The notes beneath the pieces were generated by a model. It was given only the letters and a program-made list of their open reading frames with translations, was not told where the DNA came from and did no database searches. Below, in pieces: positions 60,848 to 64,000 of a DNA stretch of 64,000 bases. The stretch's first letter is position 1. The number at the start of each line of letters is the position of its first letter. The stretch comes from Pyronema omphalodes (Eukaryota > Ascomycota > Pezizomycetes > Pezizales > Pyronemataceae). The position numbers and the translations under genes are program-made. The DNA is taken from contig JAJJXM010000005.1 of assembly GCA_024516155.1 (NCBI GenBank), positions 496,001 through 560,000 on the forward strand, in the 5' to 3' direction.

Positions 60848-62180
60848 ATGACTGGAGCTTTATATATTTTCAGAACACTCACGGCGGTTTCGCTTATCCT
60901 TTGCTGTATGCCTTTTGTTTGGCATATACGCTACAAAAACTTTCCTGCGGTTTTCTTAATTGGCTGGATCTCATTGTTCAGCTTCAGTTCTTTTGTCAAC
61001 TCATTTATTTGGCCCGACGATGACTCGATACAACATGGATGGGATGGAAAAGTCTACTGCGACATACAAGTCAAACTTAAGGTAGCTGCCTTTGCCGGAA
61101 ATCTCGGAGCCTTGGCAGCGATTGCCAGAAATCTAGCAAGAGTTTTGTCCAGAAAAACAATTGGAGAAAGCCAATCTGAGCGGCGAAGGGCGCTTCTGCA
61201 AGACACCATGCTGTGTGTTGGTGCTCCGATCTTCATGGCAATCACGCACTATATTGTTCAGCCAAACCGCTATGATCTTATTCCAGTCTCGGGTTGCACT
61301 GTTACAGTAGCACAAACTTTGCCTGCGGTTTTCCTTCAGTTCATATGGTCACCGATTATGGCTGTTGTGGCCGCTTCCTACTCCAGTAGGTATCTTCGAA
61401 ATCATCAAGAATCACGAGCTAACAGGATACAGTTGTGGTAATCATCCGTGTTCAGCAGCACCGTCGACAATTTAGTGAGATACTCAGCGGCTCTACGACT
61501 ATCAATAAGTCCCGGTTCTGGCGTCTATTCGGCCTTGCTATGATCCTACTCTTAATCCTGGTTCCAATTACATTCTTTACCTTATTTCAAAACTTGAAGC
61601 ACGGAATCAAGCCCTACAGTTGGAAGTCGGTTCATGGCCAGGAGTGGCAGGTGATTGAAAGGATACCTATGGAAGGAGCCATTGAGTTCGAAACCTGGGT
61701 CTCACCATGTGCCGGAATTTTCATATTTTGTTTCTTCGGCATAGGAGGAGAGGCCACCAGAATTTACAAAGGATGGCTAGAAACTCTTGGCGTTGAAAAG
61801 TACCTACAGAAGAGCTCGAACGAAGCCAAAAAAGCCCCGAATTTCAACGCTAGCAAAAGCGGCAACAGTGTGTTCTCCATCACTGAGATATTCAGTCGCA
61901 AACGAAAGACAGCCGACATTGAACGAGATTCGTAAGTTACTATTACCCCATGAGCAGAAAATAGAAGCTAACGCGAAGAAGTGCTTCAAGAGATTCTTGG
62001 TCTACTGATTGGGACTCGGCGATTGACCTTAATTCTCCTACAACTTTATCACCAACCTCTGTTAACTCTCCGGAGCTATTCGAAGCTCACAAACCAGAAA
62101 GTGAACCTTCACCATCTATTCGCCAGCCTATTCCTATGCGGTATCCGGAAGAGGAAGATTTGGATACTGAATCTAAATGA
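60848..62180 (+). CDS. STE3: STE3-type (a-factor-like) pheromone receptor
   Basis: This is a class D G-protein-coupled receptor for the lipidated mating pheromone, acting in the plasma membrane upstream of the MAP kinase cascade. Exons 60848-61385, 61433-61931 and about 61982-62180 give about 411 residues. Seven hydrophobic helices are visible: LTAVSLILCCMPFVWHI; FPAVFLIGWISLFSFSSFVN; VKLKVAAFAGNLGALAAIAR; TMLCVGAPIFMAITHYIVQP; TLPAVFLQFIWSPIMAVVAA; LFGLAMILLLILVPITFF; and CAGIFIFCFFGIGGEATR. Family landmarks are the WDGKVYCDIQVKL run before TM3, HYIVQPNRYD after TM4, the QHRRQF loop and LPAVFLQFIWSP. The tail is short and Ser/Pro/Glu-rich. Start MTGALYIFRTL is preferred over the longer upstream frame because it puts TM1 at the N-terminus. 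The last acceptor is ambiguous among three in-frame AGs. Confidence 0.93.
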
Positions 62181-62874
62181 TGTCACTATCTATGCAATGG
62201 CTTGTTTTTTCTTTTGTAAATATTGATTGAATCATGAGTTAGACTTTCATGGTTGCTTAGCGAAATGTATATAGCTATTTATATAATTATATCTTTATAG
62301 ATATGATATTGCAAATGCAAGTCTTTTGTTTAGTTCCTCTAGTGAAACAAACTTTTGGTATAGTGTCTCACAGCCGCGCGCGTGCGTCTCGACCGATCAC
62401 AAGAGCCGGTTTCCGGTAGCTCTGGCTAAATGGCTTTCTGCATCATGCAATACATCACGGACTAGAATCTGAATAAAAGTTGATATGACATGCATGCTTG
62501 GGTGATGGAGAATGTCGCTAAAAACACGTTGACTAGAGGCGTCCCCACACATACTTGGCGAGGGAGCGGCTATGTATGTAGGGATGCTGCTATGCAATAC
62601 ATACGGCTACGGTTTGTAAGATACATGAAAATACCTTTATGACATATATTTCGAAATTGTAACTTTTACCGATTCTCTTCCTTTAAAACTTCTTGTAGCT
62701 TATCCATGGTGTTGATTTTGCACATTTCTCGGCAAATTAATCGCGTGTCATCGCGTCGATCCTGCTATACGCGCATCTAGCTTACTCCAGAACCACCTGA
62801 CCACGCGAACTAGTCCAGGGCTTGTAACTCCTCGCATCAACACGTCACACTCATTCTCCACCTCTCTCAAAGTC
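62181..62874. other. Intergenic between STE3 and coiled-coil gene
   Basis: No gene or RNA seen. A single TGAAACA (62343-62349) is present, which is expected by chance at this frequency. Confidence 0.4.
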
Positions 62875-63978
62875 ATGACAGAGTTCCTCGATATCTTTTC
62901 AAATCCATGGTCCGACAGTGTATCTCCGGGTGATAACCTGTCGGGGGGAAGAAGTACAGAGGATTCTTCTACCATTCCAAGAACCGTTCCAGTCGCCGAA
63001 AATGAGGACGACAGGGATTCTACCTCAACAGCTTTGATAGCTTCAGAACCCGAACAGTCTGAGCATGAAGATACAGAGGGACTACCTGGAACAGAAACGG
63101 AAGCAGGAACGGAAACGGAAACGGAAACTGATCCAGATGCCACAGAAACTGAGTCGGAAGTTGAGACGGTAACCGAGGGTAGTGGATTCATCAAAAAGAA
63201 AAAGACTGCAGAGCAGCTGAGAAAACAGGCAGCTTCTAAGCACGGTGGATCACATCAAGAGGAAGGGGAGTCATCTGGAAACAAGACAATAGCCCAGGAA
63301 GAGGCAGAGTTAGCACGACAGCTCCAGAATGAACTACTTCTAGAGGAGGTATCCGCGGAAAAGGTACTAGATACACCAGTGCTAACGCCACCCGGAACAC
63401 CACCGCGAAACGGACCAATTGAACCAGATGAAGACGAGGCGGAAGAGGAAAAGGCATTGCTGGAGTTTGAGCTATGCAAGCTACGCATCGACGCCTATGT
63501 TCTTGAGGACGAACTGAAAGAGGTTCGAAGAGAAAAACAGATACTGGAAACCCAGAATCAGAATCTCACCGAGCGGGTATTACGAGAGGTTACAGAATCA
63601 CAACGGCTACGACAAGAACTCGAATCAACTAAGGAGCAGTTACGAAAAGCTCTGTACCTCGGAGTAAGAGCTAGAGCACCACCTCCTAAACCTTCGAAAC
63701 CACAATTTGGCTTTCCTGGTCCATTACGGACTAGACTTCCTCCGGTCGATCCACCGCCCTTCAAAGAATACGTAGGGATGCAACAAGTAGGATTTGGCCA
63801 GTTGGCCCAGCAAGTCAGTGAACCTATCCCAAGCTTCAGTGAGGCTCTCAAGGCGGCACACGAGAGTATGGTATCGGCAAAGAAACCGGAGCCTTTTGGC
63901 AAACCCGTGAATACCAACACAGCCACCGTTCCCGCCAAATCAATTTTCGAAGTCCAAAGAAACCTCCCGTCCGGTTAG
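62875..63978 (+). CDS. Coiled-coil protein of unknown function
   Basis: This single open frame of 367 residues has no recognised domain. The N-terminal third is acidic and disordered, with a Thr-Glu repeat (TETEAGTETETETDPDATET, about residues 82-101). A basic segment follows (FIKKKKTAEQLRKQA), then a coiled coil (about 195-265, including LEFELCKLRIDAYVLEDELK and LRQELESTKEQLRKAL), then a Pro-rich C-terminus. It ends 22 bases before the window edge; the stop lies in GGTTAGT, which could instead be a splice donor, so the true C-terminus may continue outside the window. No signal peptide or membrane helix. Confidence 0.6.
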   Translation: MTEFLDIFSNPWSDSVSPGDNLSGGRSTEDSSTIPRTVPVAENEDDRDSTSTALIASEPEQSEHEDTEGLPGTETEAGTETETETDPDATETESEVETVTEGSGFIKKKKTAEQLRKQAASKHGGSHQEEGESSGNKTIAQEEAELARQLQNELLLEEVSAEKVLDTPVLTPPGTPPRNGPIEPDEDEAEEEKALLEFELCKLRIDAYVLEDELKEVRREKQILETQNQNLTERVLREVTESQRLRQELESTKEQLRKALYLGVRARAPPPKPSKPQFGFPGPLRTRLPPVDPPPFKEYVGMQQVGFGQLAQQVSEPIPSFSEALKAAHESMVSAKKPEPFGKPVNTNTATVPAKSIFEVQRNLPSG

Positions 63979-64000
63979 TTTCCCTTCATTCCTTCCTCCC

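Noticed and set aside
62343..62349. TGAAACA, the Ste12 pheromone response element, between STE3 and the next gene.
   Set aside because: A single 7-mer is expected several times by chance in this window, and it lies downstream of STE3.
1..64000. CRISPR arrays, bacterial operons or phage genes.
   Set aside because: All supported genes are eukaryotic with spliceosomal introns; no regular spacer-repeat pattern was seen.

Overview
The window comes from a filamentous ascomycete (Pezizomycotina-like) nuclear chromosome. Genes carry short GT-AG introns with CTAAC/GCTAAC branch sites. STE12 has the filamentous-fungal layout (STE homeodomain plus two C2H2 fingers), and there are two dispersed 5S rRNA genes and a STE3-type pheromone receptor. 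I cannot fix the genus; long gene-poor, simple-repeat-rich spacers are typical of it. All gene models below were spliced by eye.

Region 1 (1-18.9 kb) is conserved housekeeping DNA: RAD23 (5' end missing), eIF6/TIF6, a Cut12-like spindle-pole protein, the 25-residue ribosomal protein eL41 (three tiny exons, start codon split by an intron), RNA polymerase I subunit A49, a UQCC2/Cbp6-like complex III assembly factor, and the RPAP1/Rba50 RNA polymerase assembly factor on the minus strand. Four of these serve ribosome production or RNA polymerase biogenesis. A 5 kb stretch (3.3-8.4 kb) has no gene I can support.

Region 2 (20.9-40.3 kb) is the most unusual part. Four two-exon genes encode acidic, Ser/Asp/Glu-rich proteins. 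Three share a C-terminal domain (E-T-x-E-E-F-H ... N-W-V ... P-[YF]-A-x-R-Y-A-x-W-x-x-[IV]-D); the fourth keeps only the ETEEEFH part. I do not recognise the family. Two members (22.1-23.1 kb minus, 36.8-37.8 kb plus) are near-identical, and their promoters and 3' flanks are also conserved. Together with two sequence-identical 5S rRNA genes they form a large imperfect inverted duplication. The arms flank a roughly 10 kb core that holds mitochondrial SSB (RIM1) and a seven-TM TMEM198-like (DUF4203) protein with a long cytosolic tail. One arm carries a 1.47 kb insertion bounded by a 7-bp direct repeat.

Region 3 (40.3-64 kb) is gene-poor. It holds STE12 (49.7-52.1 kb, minus), a probable decayed or many-exon unrecognised gene (about 55.4-58.9 kb, minus), the a-factor-type pheromone receptor STE3 (60.8-62.2 kb, plus) and an unrecognised coiled-coil protein (62.9-64.0 kb, plus). 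STE12 and STE3, receptor and terminal transcription factor of the same mating pathway, lie less than 9 kb apart. The spacers around STE12 are very rich in simple repeats: an AAAAAC hexamer array, C/A, G and CTT runs, and short-unit tandem repeats.
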